Shown here: positions 12,476 to 23,860 of the stretch, piece after piece
Numbering within the stretch: position 1 is the first letter of the stretch
How the letters are laid out: each line of letters opens with the position of its first letter
Source: Pithys albifrons albifrons
Taxonomy: Eukaryota; Chordata; Aves; Passeriformes; Thamnophilidae
Length of the DNA stretch: 64,000 bases
Direction of reading: 5' to 3'
Assembly (NCBI RefSeq): GCF_047495875.1
Contig: NC_092463.1
Location: 4,287,057 to 4,351,056, forward strand
The notes under the pieces: model-generated
Databases searched by the model: none
What the model was told of the DNA's origin: nothing
What the model saw: the letters and a program-made list of their open reading frames with translations, nothing else
Program-made: the position numbers and the translations under genes

Positions 12476-13526
12476 TTTCCCCGCCACGAGTATTTAGTAG
12501 GAGGTGTGAAAATTGACACCTGGTGCAACTTTATCTTGGAAAACACAGCTTGGTTTTATGCATATACGTCCCCACGTGCACAAAACGTTTGCAGATGTGC
12601 AGAGATATATGTATATATAAAATCCTCCTGAAATTAGGGTATTAGTTGATGGGCCTTTGACTCTGTCGATGTCAGGGGTTAGTGGGAAACAAAGACAAGG
12701 CAAAGCAAAGCTTTACAAGAATGGGAAGAGATAAGAAGACCTCCCCCTTCTTCAGGTTAATTTTTTAAGCATGACATCCAAATGTTCAAAGCAATGATCC
12801 TGTAAACGTTATTAGAAGAAGAAAGTCATCAGGAATGTATAATGCAGTAAGGTTGGTTTGGTTGGGTTTTTTTTTTCATTCTGATGTTATTATCATTACT
12901 GTTATTATTATTATTATTATTTGGAATCAATATGTTTAAAGTTCACCTGCTAATCCTTAAGCTGTTGATATGACAATGTCAAAAATGATGGGATTTGGTG
13001 ATTCTCATTATTGTTATGTATTGTTCCTCTCTAGCATTCCAAATTAATATTTATAAATGCCAGGAAAAGTAGTCTTTTTATAGACATGAGAGCTCCCAAA
13101 CTCCATTTTTATTTTCTTTTTAACAAATAAACATTGTATCCAATATAGATGATTGCATTTGGGAACGAAAATTATTTCCCAAGCAATCCACTCGAGGCTG
13201 ATTAGAGGGTTTTTTAACTTATTTTTCTGCCAGCAAGATGACAACCTGTAGATGTGACCTTTCCTTACCACCATTCACAACAATCCTTGTCCAAATTCAA
13301 ATAAATACTGATTGCAATGAGCATGATCAAACTGACACAAACACTGAAATGGATTTGAAATTCTGCCAAAAGGTTCTTCAAGCAGCAGTGAAACAAAAAC
13401 AGTGGCTAGGAGGGAATTTGGTGATTCTTGGTCATCTTCTTAATTTGAAGCCCTACATTTCTAAGGGGTCCTGTTTTGTTTGTCCCAAGGATGAAGCCCT
13501 GAGGACCAGCTCTGTCCTGATGGGTA
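12476..13526. other. single-copy DNA with a (TTA)n microsatellite
   Basis: AT-rich sequence holding a short (TTA)n tract at about 12900-12920. No transposon or exon was recognised until the CR1 stack begins at 13.53 kb. Confidence 0.5.
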
Positions 13527-13573
13527 GAATCATAAAATCATGGAATATGAGTTGAAAGGGACCCACAAGGATC
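13527..13573 (-). mobile_element. CR1/SINE 3'-tail remnant
   Basis: Minus-strand reading ends in the CR1-type tail: AGGATCACAG corresponds to the body side, and ATAAAATCATGGAATATGAG corresponds to ATTCTATG-type octamers. The element stops where a second CR1 tail starts at 13574, so the body was lost or displaced. Confidence 0.65.
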
Positions 13574-13771
13574 ACAGAATCACAGAATACACAGACTTGG
13601 AAGGTACCAATAAGCATCATTGAGTCCAACTCCAAGTTCTGCACAGGATGCCCCAACAATCCCACCATGTGCCTGAGAGCCTTGTCCAAACTTTCCTTGA
13701 GCTCTACCAGGCTTGGTGCTGTGCCCACTGCCCTGGGGAACCCGCTCAGTGCCCAACCACCCTCTGGGTAG
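13574..13771 (-). mobile_element. CR1 LINE fragment, 3' end
   Basis: Read on the minus strand: a piece of late ORF2 and 3' UTR ending in CTGTGATTCTGTG at 13574. Phrases such as GGGCACAGCACCAAGCCTGG and GCATCCTGTGCAGAACTTGG belong to a CR1 subfamily different from the young copies elsewhere in the window. Confidence 0.8.
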
Positions 13772-13840
13772 TGTGACTAAATGACCATTTTTATACATTT
13801 CTACACTTCATCCCAAATATTTGGACAGATAGGGAATTCT

Positions 13841-14045
13841 CAGAATCACAGAATGTGTAAGGTTAAAAGGGACCACTGGAGATCATGGACTTCAACCTCC
13901 CTGCTCAAACCGAGTCCCCCAGAGCACGTGGCACAGGATTATGTGCAGATGGTTCTGGAATATCTCCATTGAGGGAGACTCCACACCCTTTCTGGACAAC
14001 CTGTTCAGTGCTCAGTCACCTGCACAGTAAAGAATTGTTTAGTTG
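13841..14045 (-). mobile_element. CR1 LINE fragment, 3' end, old
   Basis: Begins with CAGAATCACAGAATGTGTAAGG, the reverse complement of a CR1 octamer tail, followed by the 'GACTTCAACCTCC ... GAGTCCCCCAGAGCA' and 'GGGAGACTCCACACCCT' segments typical of CR1 3' UTR and ORF2 end. It is diverged and truncated. Confidence 0.8.
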
Positions 14046-14082
14046 GAACTTCCTGTGCATCATTTTACTCCCTTTTCCCCTT

Positions 14083-14226
14083 CACAGAATCCCAGACTAT
14101 TCTGAGTTGGAAGGGGCCCACGAGGATCATTGAGTCCAACTCTTAAGTCAATGGCCCACACAGGGGATTGAACCCATGACCTTGGCATTATTACAACCAA
14201 GTTTGAACCAACTGAGCTTATCTCTT
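14083..14226 (-). mobile_element. tRNA-Ile-derived SINE with CR1-type tail (TguSINE1-like)
   Basis: On the minus strand the head reads as a decayed tRNA-Ile. An A-box-like AAGCTCAGTTGG lies at 14208-14219, an anticodon loop GTAATAA with anticodon AAT at 14188-14194, and a B box GGTTCAATCCC at 14164-14174. The tRNA part ends in GTGTGGGCCA near 14150. A 3' portion with the CR1-type tail follows (CAATGATCC ... CTTCCAACTCAGAATA ... GATTCTGTG), ending at 14083. The first bases of the acceptor stem are mutated. Known biology: zebra finch TguSINE1 has this tRNA-Ile plus CR1-tail structure and is thought to be moved by the CR1 machinery. This is not a working tRNA gene. Confidence 0.85.
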
Positions 14227-15609
14227 GTCCTGATCTATCCTCTCACACCCTCCCTTCATCTGGGGGATGCAGAGTGTTCCCCAGGATTAACATATCCCTA
14301 AGGAGTCTAATTATCCCATGACTGCTGTTAGTCAAAGGACAGTTTGGAATGGGATTGTTGGGTGGGAGAGATCCTGATGGCACATTCCCACCACGAGGCC
14401 CCTGCTCCCAGAGGCACCTCTCTCCAAAGCCACCGAGGGGGGCACAGTCCTGCCCTGCCTGTCTGTGCTGCCCAAGATACATCCAGTGCCAAACGCTGCC
14501 ATGGGTGGCTTAGGCTGACCCCAAAGCAAGCACAGCATTAGGGGTCAATTTTGGATAGAGACTTACCTGGGAGTGCTGAGGGAGGGCCATTCACTCCCTG
14601 CAGTGGGTTTACACAGCTATTTTTACCCACTGCCTCCAATTCTACAACAAAATTGGAGGAGAAGAAAAAAAAAAGAAGAAACTCCAGCTCCTGCTGACCT
14701 GCACAGTTGGATTATTTGGGACTTTGTATCTAGGGCAAAAAAACCTCTGTGTCCCAATTACCAGGAGAGCAACCCAGATCCAGATTACTTGTGAAACTCA
14801 TTTCCGAAACATTTGTACTGAGAGCAACAATCACCTGGCTCACCTTAAGAGAGATTCCCCAAATTACCAGCACTGTGTGCAGCAGAAACGTTCTGCAAAG
14901 GATGAACATCTTCAGGGTTGTATCTGGCTGGTTTCACTCTCCCAGCATTTGGACACCTGTCCACTCCAACTTCATCTCTGCAGTGAAGGGCAGGACCTCA
15001 TTCTTGCATCACTCTGTGCTTTGTGGGATAAATCCTTCCATGAGCTCCTTTGGTGCAATACTTTGGTTTGAGCCTGGGGACATCAGATGGGAACTGGAAC
15101 AGGGGACTGTTTTAAATTTAAGCAGGAATGAAGAGAAAAGATGGGCACTGCCAGGATGATTTATCCTGGTTTGATGTGTGCTGAAGGCTCTGTGTAGACT
15201 GTGAGAAGGGTGAAGCTGCCGAGCTTTAATGGACCGTGCTGCTGCAAATACAGAGAGACACGAACTGATGAAGAATATATTCAGGCAGGGTATCAGAAGG
15301 GAGTTTGAGACTCTCAGACGACAGAGATTTGGGAATGGCCTTGGGGCAAATGCTCCAGCTCATTTGAAGCTGATGCTTGTTCAGCCTGTGAAATGGGATT
15401 GTATGGCTTGGTTGCCGGGGAATGTGACGGGAAGGACTTGGTGATTAAAGGAGGCCCTTCTTGTCCTCAAATGGGTTTTAAGATGTTTTAGTTTCCTCTT
15501 TGGTGCTGGAGGTGCTTCCCAGAAAGTCCTGGAGCTGCTGTCATGTTTTGATGACCATGGCAATTGACACTGCTTTTCAGGCTTTTGGCATATTCTGGCA
15601 AGCATGGAT
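14227..15609. other. single-copy noncoding DNA
   Basis: No repeat or RNA gene was recognised. Overlapping frames at 14.7-15.16 kb run in two phases on the same strand without recognisable domains, so coding is unlikely. Confidence 0.45.
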
Positions 15610-15945
15610 GAAGTGTCTGTGTCCTGGTTGAAGTGTGTGCCCTGGTAGAAGTGCCTGTGCCCTGGCTGAAGTGTGTTTGCCCTGGCTGAAGTGTGTTTGC
15701 CCTGGCTGAAGTGTGTGTGCCCTGATAGTGTCTGTGCCCTGTTTGAAGTGTGTGTGTCCTGGTTGAGGTGTCTGTGCCCTGTTTGAAGTGTGTGTGCCCT
15801 GGTAGAAGTGTCTGTGCTCTGATAGTGACTGTGCCCTGGTTGAAGTGTGTGTGCCCTGGTTGAAATGTCTGTACCCTGGTAGAAGTGTCTGTGCCCTGGT
15901 TGAGGTCTCTGTGCCCTGGTTGAAGTGTCTGTGCCCTGACTGAAG
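15610..15945. repeat. 20-bp minisatellite, about 17 copies
   Basis: Tandem repeat of a unit close to GAAGTGTCTGTGCCCTGGTT. Variants include TGTGTGTGCC, TGTTTGCC, GGCT for GGTT, and shortened units with CTGATAG. Two adjacent TTTGCCCTGGCT units (15665-15705) suggest local duplication. Minus-strand frames of up to about 190 codons cross it, with repeating PGHRHFNQGT-like motifs. They arise because the unit lacks stops and are not evidence of a gene. The unit has no dyad and there are no spacers, so it is not a CRISPR. Confidence 0.95.
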
Positions 15946-16819
15946 AAATACATGCCTTATAAATGTTGCCATACTCTGCTTGTGAGATGAAGGGCTGTGG
16001 GTTTGGTGTAATTTAATCTTCCATCATGACCTCTCAGTGACCATCACTGCTTTCATATCCTTTTCCTTGAACTCTGGTCTCTAATGTAACATCACATACA
16101 TTGCAAAGGACCATTTTTAGCACTTTCAGCATTTCAAATTTTGTGTTTGAAGTACCCAGTCCAATGACTGCCTGTTCTACTTTCCATAATACACACTGGC
16201 ATCTTGGCACTGGTTTGAGTAAGGCAGTGTATGACACGACTGCCAACAGGAGATTGGATTTGATAACTCAAACTGCTTGATGCTTATTTTCTGCTGCAGG
16301 TTTGTAGGAAGATACTCATTCTTTTTACTCTGCTAATCATTTTCTCAGCTGCTCCTCAGTCACTCACTTGTAGGATCTTACAGACCTTTTGCTTCCTAAA
16401 AACTCTAGGTTTTCCTCAAGGATTATATCCTGCAGTGTACCACATACAGACACACAGGTACTCCAAGAAAGATTTCATTCTGAGCTGGTTTTCCTCTTCT
16501 TTAGGTTATCTGTAAAATCATTGCCATCAGTAGAAATAATGCATCAACCCATGCCAGACAAGTAAGTGAAGCTGCAGACTTGGACAAAGTGGAACTGACC
16601 TCTGAAATGGTGCTGCTGACCATGTGCAATGAAAACTTGGGGTTGAACTTGCCTCTGAAATGGGGAAACCCTCTCCAAAAACTCATGCAAAGGTATTTTT
16701 CCTCTGGGTATGAACAAATAAGTACGTTCTTGGGAACAGAAAGGATGCTCCACACCCCAGGTACACAGCTTTGCCAAGGGACATATTGGCAGCCACGGCA
16801 GGATCAGGCAGGATGGGAT
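15946..16819. other. single-copy noncoding DNA
   Basis: No recognised repeat, RNA gene or exon between the minisatellite and the CR1 at 16.8 kb. Confidence 0.45.
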
Positions 16820-17610
16820 CACAGAATCATAGAATTGATTGGGTTGGAAAAGACCTCCAAGATCATTGAGTCCAACCCTTGGTCCAACTCTAGTCCAGAT
16901 CATGGCACTCAGCGCCACGTCCAATCTGCGTTTAAAAATCTCTAGGGATGGGGAATCCACCCCCTCTCTGGGCAGGCCAATCCAATGCCTGATTGCTCTC
17001 TCTGGAAAGAATTTTTTTTTCTGATATCCAGCTTCAATTTCCCCTGGCAGAGCTTAAGCCCGTGCCCTCTTGTCCTATTGCTGAGTGCCTGGGAGAAGAG
17101 ACCAACCCCCACCTGGCCAGAACTTCCCTTCAGGGAGTTCTAGACAGTGCTGAGGTCACCTCTGAGCCTCCTCTTCTCCAGGCTAAATACCCCCAGCTCC
17201 CTCAGCCTCTCCCCATAGGGCTTGTGCTCCAGTCCCTTCTCCAGCCTCGTTGCTCTTCTCTGGACCCGCTCCAGCCCCTCAATATCCTTTCTGAACTGAG
17301 GGGCCCAGAACTGAACACAACACTCAAGGTGTGGCCTCCCCAAGGCAGAGTCCAGGGGAAGGGTCACTGCCCTGGGCCTGCTGGCCACGCTAGTTTTGAT
17401 CCAGGCCAGGATCCCATTGGCCTTCTTGGCCACCTGGGCACACTGTTGGCTCCTGTTGAGCTTCCTGTCCCTCAGTCCCCCCAGGGCCCTCTGCCTGGCT
17501 GCTCTCCAGCCACTCTGTGCCCAGCCTGGAGCGCTGCAGGGGGTTGTTGTGGCCAAAGGGCAGGACCTGCACTTGGCCTTATTGAACTTCATCCCATTGG
17601 AATCAGCAAG
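16820..17610 (-). mobile_element. CR1 LINE, longest young copy, 5'-truncated
   Basis: The minus-strand reading starts near 17610 with the FNKAKC motif region of the reverse transcriptase. It passes through LPFGHNNPLQRSRLGTEWLE (seen in the frame 17390-17572), then [18 protein letters not shown] in another frame (17140-17592), and ends in the 3' UTR at 16820 with CAATTCTATGATTCTGTG. At least one frameshift separates the two parts, and there are small deletions near 16890 and 17060. It is dead, but very similar to the 8.7 and 20.9 kb copies. Confidence 0.96.
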
Positions 17611-18798
17611 AAGTTTTCTCCATGTCAGGGAGCCCTTTGCACCTCAAAGCTTTGAGTGTCCTGAGGACAGATCTTCCATGGGTTACTGATGGCAAATGCA
17701 GCAGCACCACCAGGTGATTTGCTTCTCTGAGAACAGCAAAGTCATTTCATTGCAGGGGATCCATTTTGCCATCTCATTTCCAGCAAAGGAATTGTTTTAC
17801 TCCCTCCAGTCTGCAACTGGGACTCCTTCTCCAGCCCACCCAGCAGCTTTGTGGTAGATCCTGTGCTCCAGTTCCCTGCTCTGCTGTTTGGAAAGGGTGG
17901 TTTGTAGCACAGAAAAGACATCACAACTCACAAGTATTTCTTGGGATCTTCTGACAGGGTTTTTCTTCCTAGGGATGCTTCTGCCGCTGCTCTGCTAAGG
18001 GAGGAGTTTTGGAATCCAACCTAACCACCTTGTCCCTGCCCATGACTTGACACCCCTGCAGGTGTTGAAGGCTGCAGGGGAGGACACGTGTAATGGGAGG
18101 GGAAGGAAAGCAGAGAGCTGGAGGGAACTGATGTCCGAGTTGCTCAGCAGAAGGCTCATTCCCATCCGAGCAGAGCAGAGGGGAAGGGGAGGACTTGGAA
18201 ACTCTTTCCCATGAGGAAAACTGATGCCTCATTTGGACAACTTTCCTTCTTTCTCTCGGTGCTTATCATTTGTTCCGCCTTTTCACGGGAGAGACTCAAG
18301 CAAAACACAGGGCTTTGTGTTCCTCCCCGAGCGCCTTAACGAGGAGGGAGTTTCGGGCTGGCAGTGGGCAGGGTGTGCTCACACACCATGCAGAGGGGAC
18401 TGTGCACCACCAGCCTGCAGCAGCAGGGCCCCAGCCACACACCAGTGGGGTAACTGGGAAACTGAGGGCAAAAATGATAAGGGAATTTTGTGGCCAATTT
18501 GTGACTTCCAAAATGGGAGTTTCTTAAAGGTAGTTTTGGGAAATAGTTTCTGCTTGTGAAGGTGTGGATAGTCTGATCCAGCCCCAAAGACTTATGGATT
18601 CCCCTCTCACCAGAGGTTCTGTGCAGCATCTCCCAGAGATCCTCCAGACAGGGGGGCAGTGCCCTCAATCCTACTTGTTTATGGCCAGTATGTCTATAAA
18701 TCCCAAAGGCACAGATCATCAAATCCTGGGGGCTTGTTCACAGGAAGGACAAATACATATTTATTCTCTTTTTTTTGCATCCCTGTCCACGGAGGGGG
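17611..18798. other. single-copy noncoding DNA
   Basis: Nothing specific was recognised. Sequence at 18.22-18.56 kb has open frames in two phases on plus and two on minus, none with a domain. Confidence 0.4.
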
Positions 18799-18866
18799 GA
18801 GTGGAACAAGATGATCTTTAAGGCCCCTTCCAACCCAAACCATTCAAGGATTTCTATCATTCTAAG
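18799..18866 (+). mobile_element. CR1 3'-tail fragment
   Basis: GTGGAACAAGATGATCTTTAAGG followed by CCCTTCCAACCCAAACCATT and TCTATCATTCTAAG is the CR1 3' UTR end of the 'GGTCCCTTCCAACCCAAACC' subfamily. Only about 68 bp remain. Confidence 0.85.
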
Positions 18867-19540
18867 GAGTGGCCAAAGTCATTGATCTGACCATCAACTC
18901 CTGACCTGGAATGGTTCCTTTGAAATATAAGGCCATCAAGTCTACCAAATGAAGTGTTTGAAATCAGAATCCCTCTGGGTGCAGGCAGAGCTGACAGTTC
19001 AGTCTACACCAGGACATCTTTCATGGGTCCTACCAGAAGACCAGAGTGGTTTTCTCTTGCCAGCAGTTCAGACTTGTGTGGGTTGGATGGTTGCCTCACG
19101 CTCATTTTACTCCTGCTGCTGACAATGGACATTTCAAAGAAAACAGTGATGACTTCTTGGAATCAAATGTGCTTCTAAAGAGAAAAAAAACCCATCTCAG
19201 AGCCATTTGCTGAGCTTTTATCGTCGCTCTTGGGAGCAGAGAGGAAATTGGCCGTGTGCTGCCTGGAAACAAAGTGCTTTTCACGCCCTCCTTGAAATCC
19301 ACCCATGTTTGGCCAAGTTATCAGTAGTGTGCATGTTCTTTAGAGGTTTGTTGAAATTTGGCTGCTTCATTTCTCTGAAGGCATGGTCTGCCCAAGGCTG
19401 TTGAATGGGAGAGGGAGGTTTTTTCCCCCAAAACACGCCTGACTTTACTCCCTCATGTTGACTGAACACATCTAAGGGGAGCCAGTGAGTGAGCCAAAAA
19501 GAGCCCAATGCTTTGTTCCATGTGAACAAACCACAGTCCA
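18867..19540. other. single-copy noncoding DNA
   Basis: No recognised feature. Confidence 0.4.
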
Positions 19541-19800
19541 CTTTTGCCTCTCGAATTTCTTTTCTTTGTAATATACAAACCCCGCAGTATTTTGGATAAA
19601 ATCTCGCTGATTACAAATCTAGGTTATGAGCCAACTTAAAATGAGTGTTTAAGTTTCAATGCTGAGCACTCAATAGCTGAGGAGCTCTCAGAACTCACGC
19701 TGCCTCTGCAGGCTTAATTTGCCTTCCTACTGCCTATGGCTTATGATAATTTTTAATTACCCAATCACACGATATCTTTTCCCACAGGATCCTTGTTACT
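19541..19800. other. candidate conserved noncoding element
   Basis: Repeat-free and AT-rich with scattered CpGs (TCGAATTTC, CCCCGCAG, CTCGCTGATTACAAATC, CACGATATC). Homeodomain-like TTTTTAATTACCC lies near 19750. Called on appearance. Confidence 0.3.
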
Positions 19801-20270
19801 TTGCCACACAGGATGGACAAAGATCTCTTCACAGGTACCCTGTTAGTTTTTCTTTTCATGCTTGTCCATCACGTTATCCAAAGCCAGGAGTAAATATGGA
19901 TCTACTAATTAAAAGAGAGATTTTAAATGGCAAAAAAATTTCCCTTCTGATTTATGCCATGACGTAACCATGGGAGAAGGGGAGAGAGAAGGCAGCTGGA
20001 AAATCTGACTTTGACCAGAGTCTTAGCACCCATTTGAGCTGTAGATGGCCTCGACAATGTTTGCCTTCAATCATTTAACTTTTTATAAAACTGGAGTGAC
20101 AATGGAGCCCTATCTGGAAAAAGTCAACCTCTTTATTGCTTGAGAAGTGTTGCAATACAACGGTGATGGGGTCCTGTGTAAACCAAGATAGGCAGCCAAA
20201 CTCTGCATTTAATACATGCCCAGCACACAAATAAAATGTGAAAAATGTTTCCTTTCGGTCTTTAAGTAAC

Positions 20271-20660
20271 AAGAAGGAGCCGAGGAGGAGGTAGCAGGAA
20301 GCTTAGAATTGGAAAGTGATAGCTTGGCAATGCAGTGCAATGATTGCAAATGACATCTTCCATACAGCCAATTAAAATTCATACCTTTTAACCTCCACAG
20401 CCATCTGAGATCTGTATCATTAAGACTGATTCAACAAGATGCCTTGATATTCTAAATTATTTGTATGCCTGGTATTCCAAATAAACATTTGTGAAATTCA
20501 TTTCAAAAGATGTTAACACTCGTGAAACCCGCGTGCCCCAGAGGGATTATATAAATTTCCATGTCAAATATTTGAAGCAAAGCACTTGTACAGAAACAGT
20601 GTTTTTTGTGTTTTGATGCCTTTCATTTCCATAAACTAGATTACTTTCTGAAATTACTTT
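20271..20660. other. candidate conserved noncoding element
   Basis: Low-repeat AT-rich sequence with GCCAATTAAAATTCATACC (about 20368), CpGs in AACACTCGTGAAACCCGCGTG (about 20516), and no frames of interest. Appearance only. Confidence 0.28.
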
Positions 20661-20899
20661 CACACAGAGAACAGTTTCTATTGAATTCCAGTCAGTGAGC
20701 TCCTTGGAGTGTGATGTGAATAAAATATTACTGGGTTATGTGGTTTCCAGGCTGCATATGCATCTGGGCTGTATAAGCAGGGCAAAGCAAGTTTGGATTT
20801 TATCTTGAAGTGGGTTCACACACAGAGATTTACTGTCTTGCACTAAATTGCTAAACAACTCTTTCATTTATAGGCTAACAAGGAAACTCTCTAGATTCT

Positions 20900-21348
20900 A
20901 GAGAAGAGCAACGAGGCTGGAGAAGGGACTGGAGCACAAGTGCTGTGGGGAGAGGCTGAGGGAGCTGGGGGTGTTTAGCCTGGAGAAGAGGAGGCTCAGA
21001 GGTGACCTCAGCACTGTCTGGAACTGCCTGAAGGGAAGTTCTGGCCAGGTGGGGGTTGGTCTCTTCTCCCAGGCACTCAGCAATAGGACAAGGGGGCACG
21101 ATGGGCTCAAGCTCTGCCAGGGGAAATTGAAGTTGAAGATCAGAAACAAATTCTTTGCAGAGAGAGTGCTCAGGCATTGGAATGGGCTGCCCAGAGAGGG
21201 GGTGGATTCCCCATCCCTGGAGGTTTTTCAGCTGAGCTTGGCCGTGGCACTGAGTGCCATGATCTGGTAAAAGGACTGGAGTTGGCCCAAGGGTTGGACT
21301 TGATGATCTCTGAGGTCTTTTCCATCCCAACCAATTCTATGATTCTGA
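20900..21348 (+). mobile_element. CR1 LINE, 5'-truncated, young subfamily
   Basis: Plus-strand copy of the last ORF2 part and 3' UTR. It has GAGAAGAGCAACGAGGCTGG, the [13 protein letters not shown] and QALSNRTRGHDGLKLCQG peptides (frame 20971-21270), and the tail CCAACCAATTCTATGATTCTG. It faces the copy at 16820-17610, forming an inverted pair with a spacer of about 3.3 kb. Confidence 0.96.
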
Positions 21349-23860
21349 TTCCTCTCTTCAGCCCCTCTACCTGGCTAACAATGCCATGATCTCCCTCAGC
21401 AAGCAGAGATTTGCTGGCAGGCAGCAATTCCTGCCTGTCCGTGGCTCTTCAGCAGAAAAGTTTTATCTGCTCCTTGCAAACACTAATTCTGCCAAAAATT
21501 CACACTCACACACACATCCACACAAAAATAGGTCTGAGCAAACATTGCCTGTCTTGCCAGCCCTGTGAAGTGATCAAATACCAGGTATTTGAACGGGAGA
21601 TGGAAGGGGAAATTTTGCTGAGGGTGTAGGGGAGGGAAGCAGCTGTGAGATTAAGTGTTTTTACATAAACTACACACACACACACACACAATCTCCATTG
21701 TTATATAATATCCCCCATGTGGGTGTCTTAGGTCAGCTTCTGGAATTGCTTCTAGAAAAGAGGGTGAAATGCCAACTTTGCTGGTAAATTCAGGGTTCTG
21801 CAGCAAATCCTCTGAGCACTCCTTGGTAAGAGCACAGCTAAAGCTGAGCGAGCTCTCTGAGCACCCTGGAGAGCCACCTTACTGCTCAGATCCCTGTTTT
21901 GCAGTTGTTCAGAACCTGGAGCTCCCTCATTTCCATCAGAAGAAATTTCACATGTGGAGATTGAGGAGCCAGGTCAGTGCAGCCAAGACCGAACGCTGGG
22001 GCCGAGCTGTTCTCTCCTGCTGTGGCAGCTGTCCCTCTGCCCAAAAAACAGATGCCTGCCCTGGTTTGGGGTATGTAAAGATTCATTTGCAGGCCAGATA
22101 GCATTTGGGTTGTTTGCCTTATGGCAATCCTGGGGTCAGAGCCTCTAACCAGCAGCAAGCAACAGATTCCCTTACTTCAGCCTGGGAGTGCAGAATTGTT
22201 CTGGGTGGATCTGGGGGGTTCAGAAGAGGAGGCAGCTCGTGCATGCAGGGCTGGGTTTGCAAATGTCAGGGCTTAGCTAAGCTGTGGGCTGAGATTGATG
22301 TGTGCTCCTGAGAAAGGAGATTTGCTTTGAGCTTGTGAGAGGTATGAGGTTTTTCATGTTTTATTGTGGGGCTCAAACCAGCGCTGTCCAGAGTTCTGAG
22401 TGAAGGAGAAGTGAGTTACAGGACAGGCAGAGACATGATGATGAGACACTGGATGAACAGTCACAGCTCTCCCAAAGTTGTGGTTCTCCTGTATGAAAAG
22501 ATTGGCTGCTGAGTTTTTTTCTCTGTTTATCTTATAACAAACCAGAAACCTCCTGGTGTTCTTGACAAAGTCAAAACTAGGGAAAGAATGTCTTTTTCTG
22601 TCCTTTAATGACTTGTCCATCTTTCTGTTGCCCCATGGACTCCAGACCAGCACTGGGTCGTGACAGCAGCATCTTTTTTCCCCTACTTGTCACTTACTGT
22701 TTCCTATTCCTCCATGTCTGGACAGATCCTTGGTAAGGAGAAGGGAAGTGAGTGAATGCATCTCACAGCTGAAGTCAGCAGAACACAACATTCCTGGTTT
22801 TAGGATGTTTCACACATTTTGTTAAAAATTACTTCTGTGTAGCAAGAAAAACCCAGTAAATGTTGAAAGAGAAGGAAAGGAAAAGGCTGAAACCAGTGAT
22901 GCTGATAAGCAGAGCCTCATAGAATTGCCCTAGAAGATTTCAGTCTTGATTCCCCTCTGAAGTGGCTGTGTACAGGTTCAAAGCAGCGCTGAGGAAGCCC
23001 AAAGGCTGCTCCAGGCACAAGCCAAGTGGGTGGTTGCACCCACAGAGGGGAACAAGATGTCCATGGCTCTGCTGTCTGTCTGGCTTGGGCAGAGGCTGTT
23101 GAGGGAGGGTGAGAACAGTGAACAGGAGCAGGAAATGCAGCTCTCAGGTGCCTCCTGGCTCTGCTCCTCCTCTGCTCCTCCCCATGGCTGCAGTCCTTTG
23201 GCTCTGGTAGCAAAACCTGTTTTGCTTGAGTGGTAGCAAAGCCCATATCGCACTGAGAAACATCTGCCAGAATGTCACTGCCTGCTCTTGTGCCCATAAC
23301 TGGTGAGAGCAGGTGGGGGGATGCACCACAGCACCACATTCCCCTTGAGGAGGCCAGGAAAAAGCCTCTTGTTTTACACAGAGTCCCCAAGGCATTCTAC
23401 AGCCACCTGGGCTCTATCCTTTTCAGACCGCAAGAATTTCTCACCTCCTCATCCTTTTCCAGCAAAGTTGGCTGGTCTGGCTGGATCAGGACAAGACACA
23501 GCTCTGCTCTCAGTTCACAACCTCCACAGTATCATTCCTCTTTTCCCAAGACTGACAGTCCAGGGACCAGAATGTAGGAATAAGGGGAACAGAGCTTTGC
23601 TGCAGGAATACATTAAATGCAGCCTGCCTACCTTTTCAGAGATCCACCTGTTCCCACTGGCACAGCTCACCTGAAGGAGCTGCAGAGAGAGAATTTTTTT
23701 CACTGGTTAGTGAGAGATAAAAAGCTGATTCCCAGCAATTGCCAAAGAACATCAAGCTAAGGACTAAACAGGGTAAAAAGAAATGGGCTGCAATATATGC
23801 TCAGTCTTTGGTGCATTTCTTTAATGCCAGTCTTTAGGGGCAGACTTTGCAAAAATCCCC
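21349..23860. other. single-copy DNA with a (CA)n microsatellite
   Basis: A short (CA)10 tract lies at 21672-21691, and a weaker CA-rich stretch at 21501-21520. The rest, about 2.4 kb, shows no recognised repeat, exon or RNA gene. Overlapping frames at 22.9-23.7 kb on both strands have no domain. Confidence 0.5.

Noticed and set aside
14140..14226. tRNA-Ile gene
   Set aside because: Acceptor-stem 5' bases are mutated and the sequence runs into a CR1-type tail, so it is the head of a SINE.
15610..15945. Repeats that could suggest a CRISPR array
   Set aside because: Units are directly adjacent with no unique spacers, and the genome is vertebrate.
15381..15972. Two long minus-strand frames with His/Gln/Thr-rich repeats
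   Set aside because: Produced by the 20-bp minisatellite; the same units are open in more than one frame.
16993..17655. 220-codon plus-strand frame
   Set aside because: Antisense to a CR1 copy, as above.
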